A program made the position numbers and the translations under genes. Shown here piece by piece: positions 21,764 to 31,149 of a stretch of 38,494 nt of DNA. This DNA is from a virus: positions 1-38,494 of IMG/VR virus record IMGVR_UViG_3300005253_000243, one strand, 5' to 3'. The stretch's first letter is position 1. Each line of letters begins with the position of its first letter. The notes under the pieces were generated by a model that was not told the origin of the DNA, did no database searches, and was given only the letters and a program-made list of their open reading frames with translations.

Positions 21764-21936
21764 TAGTCACGCTCCTCACATATCCAGATAATTTTCCCAG
21801 GGGGCGCGGGCACGCTGTCTACAACGGCCTGCCCAATTTCAGCGCAGTCAGCAAAAGTGTCAAACGTGGGAATCTCTCCTACGTCTAACGGGCTATAGAC
21901 CCCGCCCAAGAAAATGAAGAAGACCAGATTAAACAT
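21763..21936 (-). CDS. Small exported or membrane protein, 57 aa
   Basis: Start chosen at MFNLVFFIFLGGVYS, with GGAAG about 13 nt upstream; a TTG 13 codons earlier is also open. The hydrophobic N-terminus could be a signal or anchor. The rest is short, with Cys pairs (DCAEIG, WICEER). Part of the lysis cassette; function unknown. Confidence 0.5.
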   Translation of the reverse strand: MFNLVFFIFLGGVYSPLDVGEIPTFDTFADCAEIGQAVVDSVPAPPGKIIWICEERD

Positions 21937-22138
21937 CGGCTCGTCGCTTCCGTCTAATTTCTCGGATGCACTCAATCTTGTACCACCCTGCGACCAGCGT
22001 CACGATGATGACGGCTGCCGTGGCTGCGATCTGTAGTATGGGTGCCACTTCTACGACCCACGTTGCTCCCGCAAGCACACCGCTGCCGGTGATGCCTGTG
22101 TTAGCCTGCGCCTGCGTTATCTGTTCTTGGATTTCCAT
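21929..22138 (-). CDS. Holin-like protein, 69 aa
   Basis: A hydrophobic region at about 18-52 (possibly two helices) followed by a strongly basic tail (REIRRKRRADV) is a common small-holin layout. It directly follows the exported HExxH gene in the transcript. Probably the pore-former that releases or activates the endolysin; experimental role unknown. Confidence 0.6.
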   Translation of the reverse strand: MEIQEQITQAQANTGITGSGVLAGATWVVEVAPILQIAATAAVIIVTLVAGWYKIECIREIRRKRRADV

Positions 22139-22632
22139 TAGTGGGACATTCCTGTGTTAGATTTCTTCGGGTTGCATTTGTACAGCTCTCGCCACACTTT
22201 CACAGTGCGCACGAACGTAGGCTTGTTTAACTCGCGTGCATACTCGTTGACAAAGTCCAAAGCCTCGCGCTCCATTATGCACGTCATAAACCTATCGAAA
22301 CCGTTTGCGTCCACGGTGTTACCTACTTGCAAGTAGTGAACCTGCTCGTGGAATATCGTCAGCCATAGCTGCGTACCTTTCAAGTCTCGGTCTAACCACA
22401 CGACCGTAGAATTAGACCAGTACGCTCCTCGTGCGTCGTTGTCGCCAACGACAGGTGAGCGTCTAACCCGGGGTGCTGGTCTAACGCAGTCATACTTGCT
22501 GATGCGGCAGGCAGCCTTATACGTGATGCGTGCTATACGCTGGTCGGTTGCATAGCGGTCTGGCACGTCATTAACAGGGGCCGCCGTGAGGGAAGCCGCC
22601 GCAAGGAAGGCAATCAGGAACCGCGCTCTCAT
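22138..22632 (-). CDS. Exported HExxH zinc metalloprotease-like protein
   Basis: 164 residues with a clear signal peptide (ARFLIAFLAAASLTAA, cleavage near 18-20). The zinc site is HEQVH at 95-99, with downstream MEREALDF, where Glu121 or Glu123 could be the third ligand. Several Cys would suit the periplasm. It overlaps the end of the endolysin gene by 62 bp and precedes the holin-like gene, so it is expressed in the lysis cassette. Substrate unknown; envelope proteins are plausible. Confidence 0.75.
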   Translation of the reverse strand: MRARFLIAFLAAASLTAAPVNDVPDRYATDQRIARITYKAACRISKYDCVRPAPRVRRSPVVGDNDARGAYWSNSTVVWLDRDLKGTQLWLTIFHEQVHYLQVGNTVDANGFDRFMTCIMEREALDFVNEYARELNKPTFVRTVKVWRELYKCNPKKSNTGMSH

Positions 22633-23047
22633 TAGTAAACTCCACGATTTCTAGGTGAAAGAGGTCGTAAAATTTCTGGTCGGTCGTATCGCCATTGCGA
22701 TTCCAGTCCCCGCCCCACCGTAATATGACGCCCTCCTCTTTGGCTATGAGTATAGCAGCGCCAGCTATGTAGCCGAGCGCTCCCCACAGCTTGTTGTCTT
22801 CAAGAGGACGTGGACACGGTTGGAAGTCTACAGCCCACGAAGGACTGCGGTTATGCTTACCGTTAGGAAAGACTACATGCGACTCGCCTGATTGAAACAG
22901 CGCGTCTTGCCGTTCTTGGTTCCGGTAGCCTTCGAGTAGTGTGATGTCCGCGACCTCGTCACGGATGCGAGTAACTACTTTCTGTAGTCGTGGGTGTAGC
23001 TCGGCGTATACTACCTTCGAGCCTCTTCCCCACATTCTGTTAGCCAT
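22571..23047 (-). CDS. Endolysin, M15-family peptidase
   Basis: 158 residues. GKHNRSPSWAVDF (His65, Asp74) and a C-terminal YDLFHLEI supply the metal ligands of M15 L-Ala-D-Glu / D-Ala-D-Ala peptidases, and ITLLEGYRNQERQ is the usual N-terminal motif. It cleaves peptidoglycan peptides to release progeny. No signal peptide, so a holin is needed; holin-like genes lie just downstream. GGAGAGG precedes the ATG. The tail after about 145 is Cys/Gly/Pro-rich. Confidence 0.9.
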   Translation of the reverse strand: MANRMWGRGSKVVYAELHPRLQKVVTRIRDEVADITLLEGYRNQERQDALFQSGESHVVFPNGKHNRSPSWAVDFQPCPRPLEDNKLWGALGYIAGAAILIAKEEGVILRWGGDWNRNGDTTDQKFYDLFHLEIVEFTNESAVPDCLPCGGFPHGGPC

Positions 23048-23057
23048 GTGTCCTCTC

Positions 23058-25364
23058 CTATTGTGCAGTTTGACCGCGAGGTACGATGTCTAGGAGCTGC
23101 GCTTGTCTCTCTTGCTCGCGTACCTTGTCGGCGCGAGCGTCAGCCTCTTCACTATCCTGTATGAAGGATGCGAGAGTAACCATCGCAGCTTTACCGATCC
23201 TGTCTACAGGGCCTCGCTCAGCCAGGGCAATGACAGCTTTGCGCATGGCCGGGTCGAGTAGCATTCTCTCCATGCTCTGCCCGCCTGACAGAGCGCGGGT
23301 AAGAAACCGCGCCATAAACTCGGGGGAGCGAGATATTACGTTAATCGCTATCTCTTCCAGTTTCGTACCCCCGGGAACTACTCCCGTAAAGTACTTGTTG
23401 TTCAAAATTCGTAGAGCCTTGCCTACGGCTACCAGCTCTGCCTGTACGGCAGGCTCGTGTATGCCCATGCCCGCCTTACCGGCACGGCCGCCGTGGCCGG
23501 CTAGTCTAGCGGCCAGCTTGTTCAGGCGAACCCCAAAGTCTACGTGTGGTTGGTCAGGCTTAAACGATGTCTGTGCTATGCGCTGAATGTGCGTAGCGCG
23601 GAGCTGTCCGAGCAGGACTTGCCCTGTCTCGCTTGACTCAAGAAATTCGCGGACGAATACGAGGTCACCCTTCTCGCCCTTCATCAAGCGTTCGAGTATA
23701 GCGTCTGGCTTCTTGGGCAGCTTCTTACCACCGACTAGCGAGGTAAGTATGCTGTTCTCAAGCGCCTCTACTTCGGCCATGCGGTGACGGTAGCCTATGC
23801 GCAAATCATTTACAGCCTGTACAGCAAACGTATTCTGTGGCGCGATTTTCATTTCGTTAGTGAACGCGCCCATGAGCGCACGTCCTACGTTACGATTCGT
23901 ACCCGCCTTGACACCCTCGAATATGATAGCATCGCCGCCTATCAGTTCATTCAAGCCTGTCAGGATGCGTGTGGTCTCCGACGCTGTCGGCCCACCAAAC
24001 GCCTCGTTAATCTCTAGTGCCTTGGCCTCGGCCTCTGCCTTCTTGCCCGGAAACCTTTGCTTGGTCCCGACGCGGGTGTCAACGAGGAAGTATTCCTTTA
24101 TCTTCTTACCGTCGTCCAATACCTTTGTGACTTCTTTCACCTTCATCGGGTTGATGAGTGGTTCAATGTCTTTGCGGTACTTCCGCAGGGCAGCGCTGGA
24201 ACGTCCGCCTACGTGTTGTAGGCCGTCCTCTGTCTGCTTTATCAGGTCATCAATCTTGTTGAGGTAGTCCTTACCTCGCATGATAACGTCGTCGCCATAC
24301 TTGTCCAGAATGTTCTTCGTGCCGATGCCCCACTCTTCAGTCGCCAAGCTATAGATGTCCTTGCGTGCTTTCTTCAGGGAACCGCGTAAGCCGCGTATCA
24401 CCTGTCCTGCGCTTACACCTTTCTCTTGCTGTGCCCGGCCTATCTTAAGAATCTGCTTCCACAGGATATACATATTATTATTTTGCTGTGTCTTAGTCGC
24501 AAGGTCAGCAGACTTCAGCTCTAGTTGATGCAGGAAGCGCGAGCCTGAGACTTGTGCCGAGCTGAACGCGAACTTGTCGTCCCCAGACATCACACGAATA
24601 AGTTCTTGTACCTTTTCGCGTTGTTTGGGAGCGACTTCATTAAACTTTTTTACAAAGCTGCGCGCTGCGGCAACTTTGATAGATGACGGTACTGCGAAGA
24701 CACTGGTAACGCCACCCAATGCTCCACCTATCGTCAAGCCCCACGCCCGGTCAACGAACGTATCGCCGACCGTCTGCATTTGAGAGCCGCCAATAATAGA
24801 GCCTTGTACTGTCCGTCGGATGATAGTCGCCGCTAGGTTAGCGCCCGTCGCTGCTGTCGTAGCCAGCCACGGAGCTATTTCTCCAATGACTTCGGTCGTC
24901 TCACTAGGGAGCTGTCCGAAGGATTGAATCTGTCCTATCCTACGCTTAATCCTGTTCTGTGCGACACCCTGCTTCCACTTGTCGCGGGACTCTTCCGTCT
25001 CTAAGGACATACCAACCGCAGCATCTTTCGCTAAGTCGAACACGCCCTCAACAGCCTGCTTAGCCCCTTCGGCCAAGCCTGACACCTGTAGAGGAGACGC
25101 GCCGCCGCCAAGTGGGCCGGTACGTGTACGTCCGGTGGTGGGTGCGGGAGCCTTGTCTAATTCGAGCATAGCATCCTCGACCTGGGTCTTAGACAGACCG
25201 TCAGCAGTCAGGCGCTCTCGCGTCCCGACCTCGAACTCTTGGCGCTCAGAGACTAAGTCTTTGACGATACGTAGCTGGGCGAGAGATAGGTTCGACGCCT
25301 GCTCAGGATCATTGAGTATATCAACGAGTACCTTAGTCTGCGCGCCTGAAAGCGCTCCTGCCAT
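23058..25364 (-). CDS. Large internal virion / DNA-ejection protein, 768 aa
   Basis: Long, mostly helical protein with Ala/Gly-rich hydrophobic stretches at about 160-230 (IAPWLATTAATGANLAATII, LTIGGALGGVTSVFA) that could insert into the membrane during DNA entry. No enzyme motif is visible. Position between the other internal virion genes and the endolysin matches podovirus ejection proteins (T7 gp15/16 or P22 gp16/20 type) by role, not by sequence. GGGAGAG precedes the ATG, coupled as TAATG. Confidence 0.65.
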   Translation of the reverse strand: MAGALSGAQTKVLVDILNDPEQASNLSLAQLRIVKDLVSERQEFEVGTRERLTADGLSKTQVEDAMLELDKAPAPTTGRTRTGPLGGGASPLQVSGLAEGAKQAVEGVFDLAKDAAVGMSLETEESRDKWKQGVAQNRIKRRIGQIQSFGQLPSETTEVIGEIAPWLATTAATGANLAATIIRRTVQGSIIGGSQMQTVGDTFVDRAWGLTIGGALGGVTSVFAVPSSIKVAAARSFVKKFNEVAPKQREKVQELIRVMSGDDKFAFSSAQVSGSRFLHQLELKSADLATKTQQNNNMYILWKQILKIGRAQQEKGVSAGQVIRGLRGSLKKARKDIYSLATEEWGIGTKNILDKYGDDVIMRGKDYLNKIDDLIKQTEDGLQHVGGRSSAALRKYRKDIEPLINPMKVKEVTKVLDDGKKIKEYFLVDTRVGTKQRFPGKKAEAEAKALEINEAFGGPTASETTRILTGLNELIGGDAIIFEGVKAGTNRNVGRALMGAFTNEMKIAPQNTFAVQAVNDLRIGYRHRMAEVEALENSILTSLVGGKKLPKKPDAILERLMKGEKGDLVFVREFLESSETGQVLLGQLRATHIQRIAQTSFKPDQPHVDFGVRLNKLAARLAGHGGRAGKAGMGIHEPAVQAELVAVGKALRILNNKYFTGVVPGGTKLEEIAINVISRSPEFMARFLTRALSGGQSMERMLLDPAMRKAVIALAERGPVDRIGKAAMVTLASFIQDSEEADARADKVREQERQAQLLDIVPRGQTAQ

Positions 25365-26722
25365 TATTTCTCTCCCGCCGCTTCTCGCCGTTTGATTTCT
25401 GCATCGACAATATCAAGGACTGCCTTGAATTCGGTGTCACTGTCCCGCGGAGCTAACTCTTCTTTATCTAACCCGAGGAACTTCCGTACAAACTCGTCAG
25501 TCGGTAGGTATGACGTAATGTCTGCTCCAAGGGAGTCAGCGTCTTTCGGAAGTAGTCCGGTGTTGCCTGTGCGCAAAGCCTCGGAAGCACGCTGAGTGTA
25601 GCCCAGCATCTTCCTGACTGTACCTTCGTACCTTGCAATGAACTCTGTCGCGCTGTTGTTCTCAGCGTCGGGGAAGCCCTTCCTCAGTCGGTCAGCCTCG
25701 ACGTTAGACATCTGGGCACCCGTTATGAATTTGATGTAGAGGTTCAAACTGTCTAAAGCGTTCTGTGTAAACACGGTGTACTCTGCGACGAACTTCTGCT
25801 GTGATTCAGGAAGAGTCACACCAAACTTCTCCGCACCTGCTAGGACTGCCTTCTTTCCTTTGGCAAAGTACGTCAGATACTCAGGCTTATACGTGTCGCC
25901 TATAGAAGCGAGTAGACCGAGCTGGTTGTTCGACTCAAGTATACTCTCCTGCAACTTACCTGCGACGGTCGGACGCAAGTTGGAGGCGAGGTCTACGTCG
26001 GCCTGGGTACGAGTGATGAACACTTTCTTGGCGATACTTTGCTGTGTGATGTCGAGGTAACGATTAAGTGTTACACGCTCCTCAGGGTTATCGTTGGTAT
26101 CGAGGAGTGCAATCAGATTTTCCTCGTAGCCGAGCAGTTTGTCAATGTCGGGCAGCCCTATACGAGCTGTCTCAGCTTGTGTCTGTTTTTCTTTCGCGGC
26201 TGAAGTAGCTGTGAGCTGTCTAACCTTCTCAACGCCTGCTATGCGTGCGAACTCTTCATTCTTAATTTCAGTAGCAGCTAGACTCATCTGCGTAGCTTCG
26301 TCATCCATGCCTACCTTACGAAGTTCTCGGGCGATGAGCTGCATGCCCTCGACCCGAGCCATAACGATACCAACTGAACCCTGCCGATTTTCGACCAGGT
26401 CTTGCGCTGCTTCTCCGGCTGCTTGCTGTGCCTTGGCCTTACGTACTTCCGTAAAGTCTCGGGGCACCTGCTGTTTCGCCATTGCGCGAGCTTCCGCCGG
26501 AGATACGCCCTGCTCTTGGACGATGCGATCTGCCGCTGCGCGTCGGTCGCGCGAGGTCTCGAAAGTCTTGCGGATACTGCCACCGAATAAAGCGCCTAGC
26601 GAGGCTCCTGCCTCGGCACCTGCTGATCCCCGCACACGCGAGAACGCTTGCTGCGGACTGACTTGCGCACGGATACCTGCGAGAACTTCCTGCGGGGTGG
26701 GTTGTCCAAATGCGTCGGCCAT
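25364..26722 (-). CDS. Internal virion protein, 452 aa
   Basis: Gln/Ala-rich helical protein with an N-terminal Gly/Ala segment (AGASLGALFGG) and long charged helices. No enzyme motif seen. It lies between two other putative ejection proteins, so an internal-core role is inferred. Ends in a TAATG overlap with the 768-aa gene. Confidence 0.6.
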   Translation of the reverse strand: MADAFGQPTPQEVLAGIRAQVSPQQAFSRVRGSAGAEAGASLGALFGGSIRKTFETSRDRRAAADRIVQEQGVSPAEARAMAKQQVPRDFTEVRKAKAQQAAGEAAQDLVENRQGSVGIVMARVEGMQLIARELRKVGMDDEATQMSLAATEIKNEEFARIAGVEKVRQLTATSAAKEKQTQAETARIGLPDIDKLLGYEENLIALLDTNDNPEERVTLNRYLDITQQSIAKKVFITRTQADVDLASNLRPTVAGKLQESILESNNQLGLLASIGDTYKPEYLTYFAKGKKAVLAGAEKFGVTLPESQQKFVAEYTVFTQNALDSLNLYIKFITGAQMSNVEADRLRKGFPDAENNSATEFIARYEGTVRKMLGYTQRASEALRTGNTGLLPKDADSLGADITSYLPTDEFVRKFLGLDKEELAPRDSDTEFKAVLDIVDAEIKRREAAGEK

Positions 26723-26723
26723 A

Positions 26724-27701
26724 TTAAATCCCCTCGGGCTTTATCTGACCCATAAACTGTCCGGCAGCGTTCAGAGCTTCGAGGAACGGAGACTGAGCCA
26801 TCGCAGCGTTCTGTTGCTCGATACCAGCCGCTCCAAAGAGTGAGTTAGACGCTCCGGTAGTCATGCCCTGTAAAGCCTGCATGAACACAAGAGGTAGCTG
26901 CGAAAGTCCGGCAGCTCCCTGCGTACCGGCAAGCGCGAGACCCGCGCCTTGCTGTCTATTCTGTAAGAATGAGTCGAAGAGGTTTGATCCTACGCCGAAC
27001 TGTTGGAGTGCGCGTTGGCCTCCGAGCTGTTCCATACCGAAGGACTCCCCGAACTGCCGGGCACCTATCTGCTCACGGCCACCCATAGCAGCCATGAGTC
27101 TCGACATAGCGTCGCCCTGCATGCCCCGACCGGCCTCTAAGCCAGTGAGGTCAAACTGTAGGCCCTGCTCGAACAGACGTTGCTGCTTGAGGTCGGCCTC
27201 AATTAGACCGGAAGACGATGTGCGTGTACCAGCACTCTGTAGACGGTCGAACATGCTTGAGACATCGCGCCGGTTACGTCTCGCCGAGAGTTGGCGCAGC
27301 CGTCCTGAAATGTCCTCGCCCAAGTCGAAAGGATCGGCCTGAGCTGTACCGAGGGCACTTTGGAAGATGTCGCCTAAACCGGCGAAGTTGGACTCGTTCG
27401 TGAGCTGGCTAACATCCATTTGGCCGAGGCGTTCATTAGTCTGTCCGCCCAGCGCCATCAGCTCAGGCGGTAGTCCGCCCTCTGCTTGCGAGGCACCTGA
27501 CATACCAAGCTGCTGTAGCATCTGCATCAATGGCTCGAACGAGCCAAGACTCGTCTGCGAGCTGCTCTGCCCGCCCTCGAAGTTGAAGCTACCCCCCAGT
27601 CCGCCCGGGCCACTGAAGTCAAAGCCTTCAATGATACCTTGCTGGCCTAGTCTGGACGCTGCTTCGCGGTCGCCTTTGCCGGGATCGAATACTGAACTCA
27701 T
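26724..27701 (-). CDS. Gln/Gly-rich internal virion protein, 325 aa
   Basis: Low-complexity Gln/Gly/Ser/Met-rich composition throughout (QMLQQLGMSGASQ, LAGTQGAAGLSQLP), typical of phage ejection proteins that unfold during injection. Overlaps the GNAT-like gene by ATGA. No catalytic motif. Role inferred from composition and position. Confidence 0.6.
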   Translation of the reverse strand: MSSVFDPGKGDREAASRLGQQGIIEGFDFSGPGGLGGSFNFEGGQSSSQTSLGSFEPLMQMLQQLGMSGASQAEGGLPPELMALGGQTNERLGQMDVSQLTNESNFAGLGDIFQSALGTAQADPFDLGEDISGRLRQLSARRNRRDVSSMFDRLQSAGTRTSSSGLIEADLKQQRLFEQGLQFDLTGLEAGRGMQGDAMSRLMAAMGGREQIGARQFGESFGMEQLGGQRALQQFGVGSNLFDSFLQNRQQGAGLALAGTQGAAGLSQLPLVFMQALQGMTTGASNSLFGAAGIEQQNAAMAQSPFLEALNAAGQFMGQIKPEGI

Positions 27702-28174
27702 GGAGTTTTCCTACTTATTCCGTAATGTATTTGATCGTACAGCTTGCCGTCCCGTTGGAACGAGCCTGTCTGTACGCCTTCCCTCACAAATCCGATAGCT
27801 TCCGTCATCTTCATAACGATAGGGAAGCACTCCGCACAAATAGCGATGATCTTCGTCGCGCCTGTGTCTTCAAACATTAAATCTATGGCTGCCTGACAGT
27901 GGGCTGTGCCCATGCCGTTGCCCCAAAACCTCGGACGAACATTGGCGTGAGCTTCCCACGTTACGTGGTTGATACGCCTGCACCAAAAGGCTCCTACAAC
28001 TTCGCCGCCTTCTATCCGGCTGATGTACCAGCGGGAGTCATCCGTAAGACGGGGTTCGTAATTCTTGAATAGCATGTCGGGTGTGTCGTCAATAAGAAGG
28101 TCAAAGACCTCTTCCATGACGAGCATCACTGGCTGTATCAGCCAAGTCCTGCTTATGATTACCCCCCCACTCAT
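27698..28174 (-). CDS. GNAT-fold protein (DUF2824/gp13-like)
   Basis: 158 residues. WEAHANVRPRFWGNGMG is the acetyl-CoA-binding loop equivalent of GNAT proteins, and KMTEAIGFVREG...DQIHYGI is the typical C-terminal half. Phage virion-region GNAT-like proteins such as T7 gp13 relatives and DUF2824 are found in the same place. It may act in assembly rather than as an acetyltransferase. Coupled as TAATG. Confidence 0.75.
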   Translation of the reverse strand: MSGGVIISRTWLIQPVMLVMEEVFDLLIDDTPDMLFKNYEPRLTDDSRWYISRIEGGEVVGAFWCRRINHVTWEAHANVRPRFWGNGMGTAHCQAAIDLMFEDTGATKIIAICAECFPIVMKMTEAIGFVREGVQTGSFQRDGKLYDQIHYGISRKTP

Positions 28175-28596
28175 TATGTTCTAGTCGCCTTAATATCCCA
28201 TGATGTAGTCTCTAGCAAAGTGCCTCCTGTCGGAGCATTGTAGAACCTGAGAGACCCTGTGGCTTGCTGATCGCCGCTTGTCGGACGTACTACGATTAGT
28301 TCTAAATCAGATGTACATGCGACGCGACTTGCACCAATGTCGTCTGTGTCGAGAGAGCCAGTATCGATGGTACGTTCTACCCACACCTGACTGGTCGTGC
28401 CACGCTCTAACCATGTTTCACTTGCAGCGCCATAGCTACCAACATTGTCTGACACATAGAAGTCACCGTCGCTGTCAATCTTAATACCTTGCGTACAGGG
28501 ACCACCGCTCCGAGTATTGTCCTCAAGAACGGCACCAAGCTCTACTACGACAGGCTTCGAGGCAGAGATAGCTCTCATTAGCATTTGCTGAAACAT
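28174..28596 (-). CDS. Tail-associated hypothetical protein, 140 aa
   Basis: Start at 28596 on the last base of the fibre stop (TAATG). Beta-rich composition (GIKIDSDGDFYVSDNVGSYG; LELIVVRPT; SLRFYNAPTGG) suits a virion surface domain. Between the fibre and GNAT-like genes it is probably a tail accessory protein. No family recognised. Confidence 0.6.
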   Translation of the reverse strand: MFQQMLMRAISASKPVVVELGAVLEDNTRSGGPCTQGIKIDSDGDFYVSDNVGSYGAASETWLERGTTSQVWVERTIDTGSLDTDDIGASRVACTSDLELIVVRPTSGDQQATGSLRFYNAPTGGTLLETTSWDIKATRT

Positions 28597-29585
28597 TAGG
28601 TTACTATGTCGCCGGTCAAATACCACTCGTCTGTCTCTGTCTTAAGAAGAACGGCAGTACCTCCTGCGCTGACCTTATCGCTTGCGGCCGCGCCGCCGCC
28701 CGCATGATATATAGAGTTTAGAGTTACACTTGCTGCTGCTGTGACTGTTACTAACTGTGTTGCGTGGTCATTAACAATAATGATACCTGCGCCTTCAGGT
28801 AAAGCGACACTAGCATTTAGTGGAATTGTCAGAGTAGCGGTGCCGTTGAACTCCATAATACTGTTCATGTCGTCGGCAGCGATAGTCTGAGAACCCATAC
28901 CTGTTTGAACTCTGAGGCCCATGTCCTGATAGGCTATTACTTTCGCAACGCCCCCATCATCGACAAGAAACTCATCCCCCGCAGCTAAAGTGTTGCCTTC
29001 TATGTTGGCTAGGCCCGTAAGGTCTAGGCCCGGAACACCCGAAGCGAAGGTTATCGGCTGGTTTGCTCCTGCGGATACGTCGGCAATTCGCAAATTCGTT
29101 GTGTTGATTTCGAGGCCCCAAGTCGGCACTAACCATGCCGTAGCGCTTGCGCCGTCGTCCCAGAACATTATCTTGTCAGCCCCAGCATCCTCAAGGTCTT
29201 GGATGCCAAGATGCTCAAGATGAACTGTGTTCGTAGAGAAGGCAAGACCGTCTCCGAACGTGAAGCCTATAGCTGCGCCCGCGCTTTGGTCCCAACCAAG
29301 CAGCGCGTCGGCTGCGATGTCGAGTGCCTGAATGTCTCCAATCATGCCATCGTTAGCATCAGCCCACTGTGCGAGTCGTCCTGGCGATATGATCTTACTG
29401 GTACTCGACTCAGCTTCGGCTTCAGCCTGTGAAGCATAGTCCGACGAGTCGTGCTTAGTGGCTACCGCAGTAACGATAGCGTCGAACTCCGTGTCGAAGT
29501 CCACGCCCTTAATAAGTTTCGCAGCGTCGCCGGGACTTAGCGAGTCCTTAGCTGTGAAGTTTGTAGTTTTGCTGTAATCAGACAT
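28596..29585 (-). CDS. Tail fibre protein, 329 aa
   Basis: The N-terminal MSDYSKTTNFTAKDSLSPGD...GVDFDTEFDAI is the conserved virion-attachment start seen in many podophage fibre proteins. The remainder is beta-rich and repetitive, ending in DEWYLTGDIVT, and should carry receptor-binding or spacer functions. It follows the gp10-like tail gene. Confidence 0.8.
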   Translation of the reverse strand: MSDYSKTTNFTAKDSLSPGDAAKLIKGVDFDTEFDAIVTAVATKHDSSDYASQAEAEAESSTSKIISPGRLAQWADANDGMIGDIQALDIAADALLGWDQSAGAAIGFTFGDGLAFSTNTVHLEHLGIQDLEDAGADKIMFWDDGASATAWLVPTWGLEINTTNLRIADVSAGANQPITFASGVPGLDLTGLANIEGNTLAAGDEFLVDDGGVAKVIAYQDMGLRVQTGMGSQTIAADDMNSIMEFNGTATLTIPLNASVALPEGAGIIIVNDHATQLVTVTAAASVTLNSIYHAGGGAAASDKVSAGGTAVLLKTETDEWYLTGDIVT

Positions 29586-29586
29586 C

Positions 29587-31149
29587 TTAAGTTACCAGTC
29601 TCCCGATCTTAGGGGCTATGCTCATGTGCTGTACGGCTACGGCAAAGTCTTTAACTTGCACCGTAACACCGAGCTTCAAAAATTGTCCCTCTCCGTACGC
29701 CGGTATTGATCGTCGTTGGACAACCGCACCACCAGCGTATTCATCTAGGTTATATTCTGCGACGTTGTATTCAGACTGTGCTGCGTTCGTATAGACAATC
29801 TGCCGGGATAGTTTTGTCCCACTAAAGTCAAACTCCCATGTATAGTTGATCGTGCCATTACCGATCACCACGGATGCAAGCAGCTCTTTTAGCATCTTGA
29901 TGTTATGGTTCAACTCCTCGAAGTCAAGCCAGCCTGTCTCGAAGCCGAAGTCGTAATGACTGCCATTGTCATTCTGTAATTGGTAGCGGCCAACCACGCC
30001 TGCACTGCCGAAGTACAACTTTCCACCAACTGTCGTGAGCAGAGCGCCTATGGTGCCGCCTAGCTTCCATTCTGTAACGGGAAAGACTTTGTCTCCCTCG
30101 TCGTCTATAAACGGATGACGTGTGTCCAGTACAATCTGCTTGTCGCTCGCAGGAAAGTTGATGATATACAGCCCCTCTTCCGGGGAGTGTGTCGAGCGTA
30201 CCTGATCGAACTCGCTATCAGCGGTACGCTGCGTGTCGATGGCGCTTAATATCATGGAACGTACGTTCTTTGTCAGCGAGACCGTGGGGTTCGATTTCGA
30301 CTGAATTACGCGCCCTAGCGATTGTATACCGTGACGAGATAAGAAGATCAAGTCGCCTTCGCCGGTCGCTTGTATAGAGTCACGGGCTATGCAGCCCGTT
30401 CCCTCAATCGTATCGACGACCTGCATCCGCGCAGGAGAGAGACCGATCTCCGAGCCGGAGCCGTCCGCCCACAATACAATGTGATTCTTACCGAACACAA
30501 TCAGCGTGCCGCCCATTGCAGCGATAGCAACTATCTCATCCATACCATTCGTCCAGACAGAACTCATGTCTATAGTCGCTGAACCGTCGCCTCCAGCGAC
30601 ATCGTGCTTGGTGTGGTCTAACAGTGCAGAGATACGGACAGTCTGCAAGTCGGCGTCTGCCGCCCAGACACGTCCGAAGGCTGCGACTGCGCAGTTACCG
30701 TCCGGGCCGGTGCCTGTGTATGACACGTCTGCGAAGTCGCTCGACGTGCGTGCAATCGGTGTCTCGCCTCTCTGAAAGCCGAGACAGAATCCATCGAAGT
30801 TTATAAACTGCCAGTGGTCTCCGCTAGCAGGCGCAGCTTCGGTAATGTCGTTACCGGCATCAGTGTAGTCGTCGATGTCCTTATAAATCTTGTTGTCGGC
30901 GCAGGTAATAATCTGACTTACACCTGCTTCTGTTAGATACTCGTGCAATACGTCGATCTGCTTAGTACCAGAGATAGGATTCGTGGTCTGGTCGTTCCAG
31001 CCTAGACGGCTGGACGCTCGGCCCGCCCTGTTAATGACCATATTCAGCGCGACAGTTGCCCACTCAGGCCGTAAGAGCAGCGCACCTTTCTCGGTGTTCA
31101 GCCCAAACGCGCCGGGAGCTACGATGTCGATAGGTTTAATCTGGGGCAT
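29587..31149 (-). CDS. Tail hub / gp10-like stabilisation protein, 520 aa
   Basis: Beta-propeller-like protein with an N-terminal GAFGLNTEKGA...RAGRASSRLGW, a start typical of P22 gp10-type packaged-DNA-stabilisation or tubular tail proteins, and repeated YxGxGPxGNCA, LxVFGKNxIxLW and GDLIFLSRHGIQSL blades. It closes the connector after packaging. Coupled to the adaptor gene as TAATG. Confidence 0.75.
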   Translation of the reverse strand: MPQIKPIDIVAPGAFGLNTEKGALLLRPEWATVALNMVINRAGRASSRLGWNDQTTNPISGTKQIDVLHEYLTEAGVSQIITCADNKIYKDIDDYTDAGNDITEAAPASGDHWQFINFDGFCLGFQRGETPIARTSSDFADVSYTGTGPDGNCAVAAFGRVWAADADLQTVRISALLDHTKHDVAGGDGSATIDMSSVWTNGMDEIVAIAAMGGTLIVFGKNHIVLWADGSGSEIGLSPARMQVVDTIEGTGCIARDSIQATGEGDLIFLSRHGIQSLGRVIQSKSNPTVSLTKNVRSMILSAIDTQRTADSEFDQVRSTHSPEEGLYIINFPASDKQIVLDTRHPFIDDEGDKVFPVTEWKLGGTIGALLTTVGGKLYFGSAGVVGRYQLQNDNGSHYDFGFETGWLDFEELNHNIKMLKELLASVVIGNGTINYTWEFDFSGTKLSRQIVYTNAAQSEYNVAEYNLDEYAGGAVVQRRSIPAYGEGQFLKLGVTVQVKDFAVAVQHMSIAPKIGRLVT

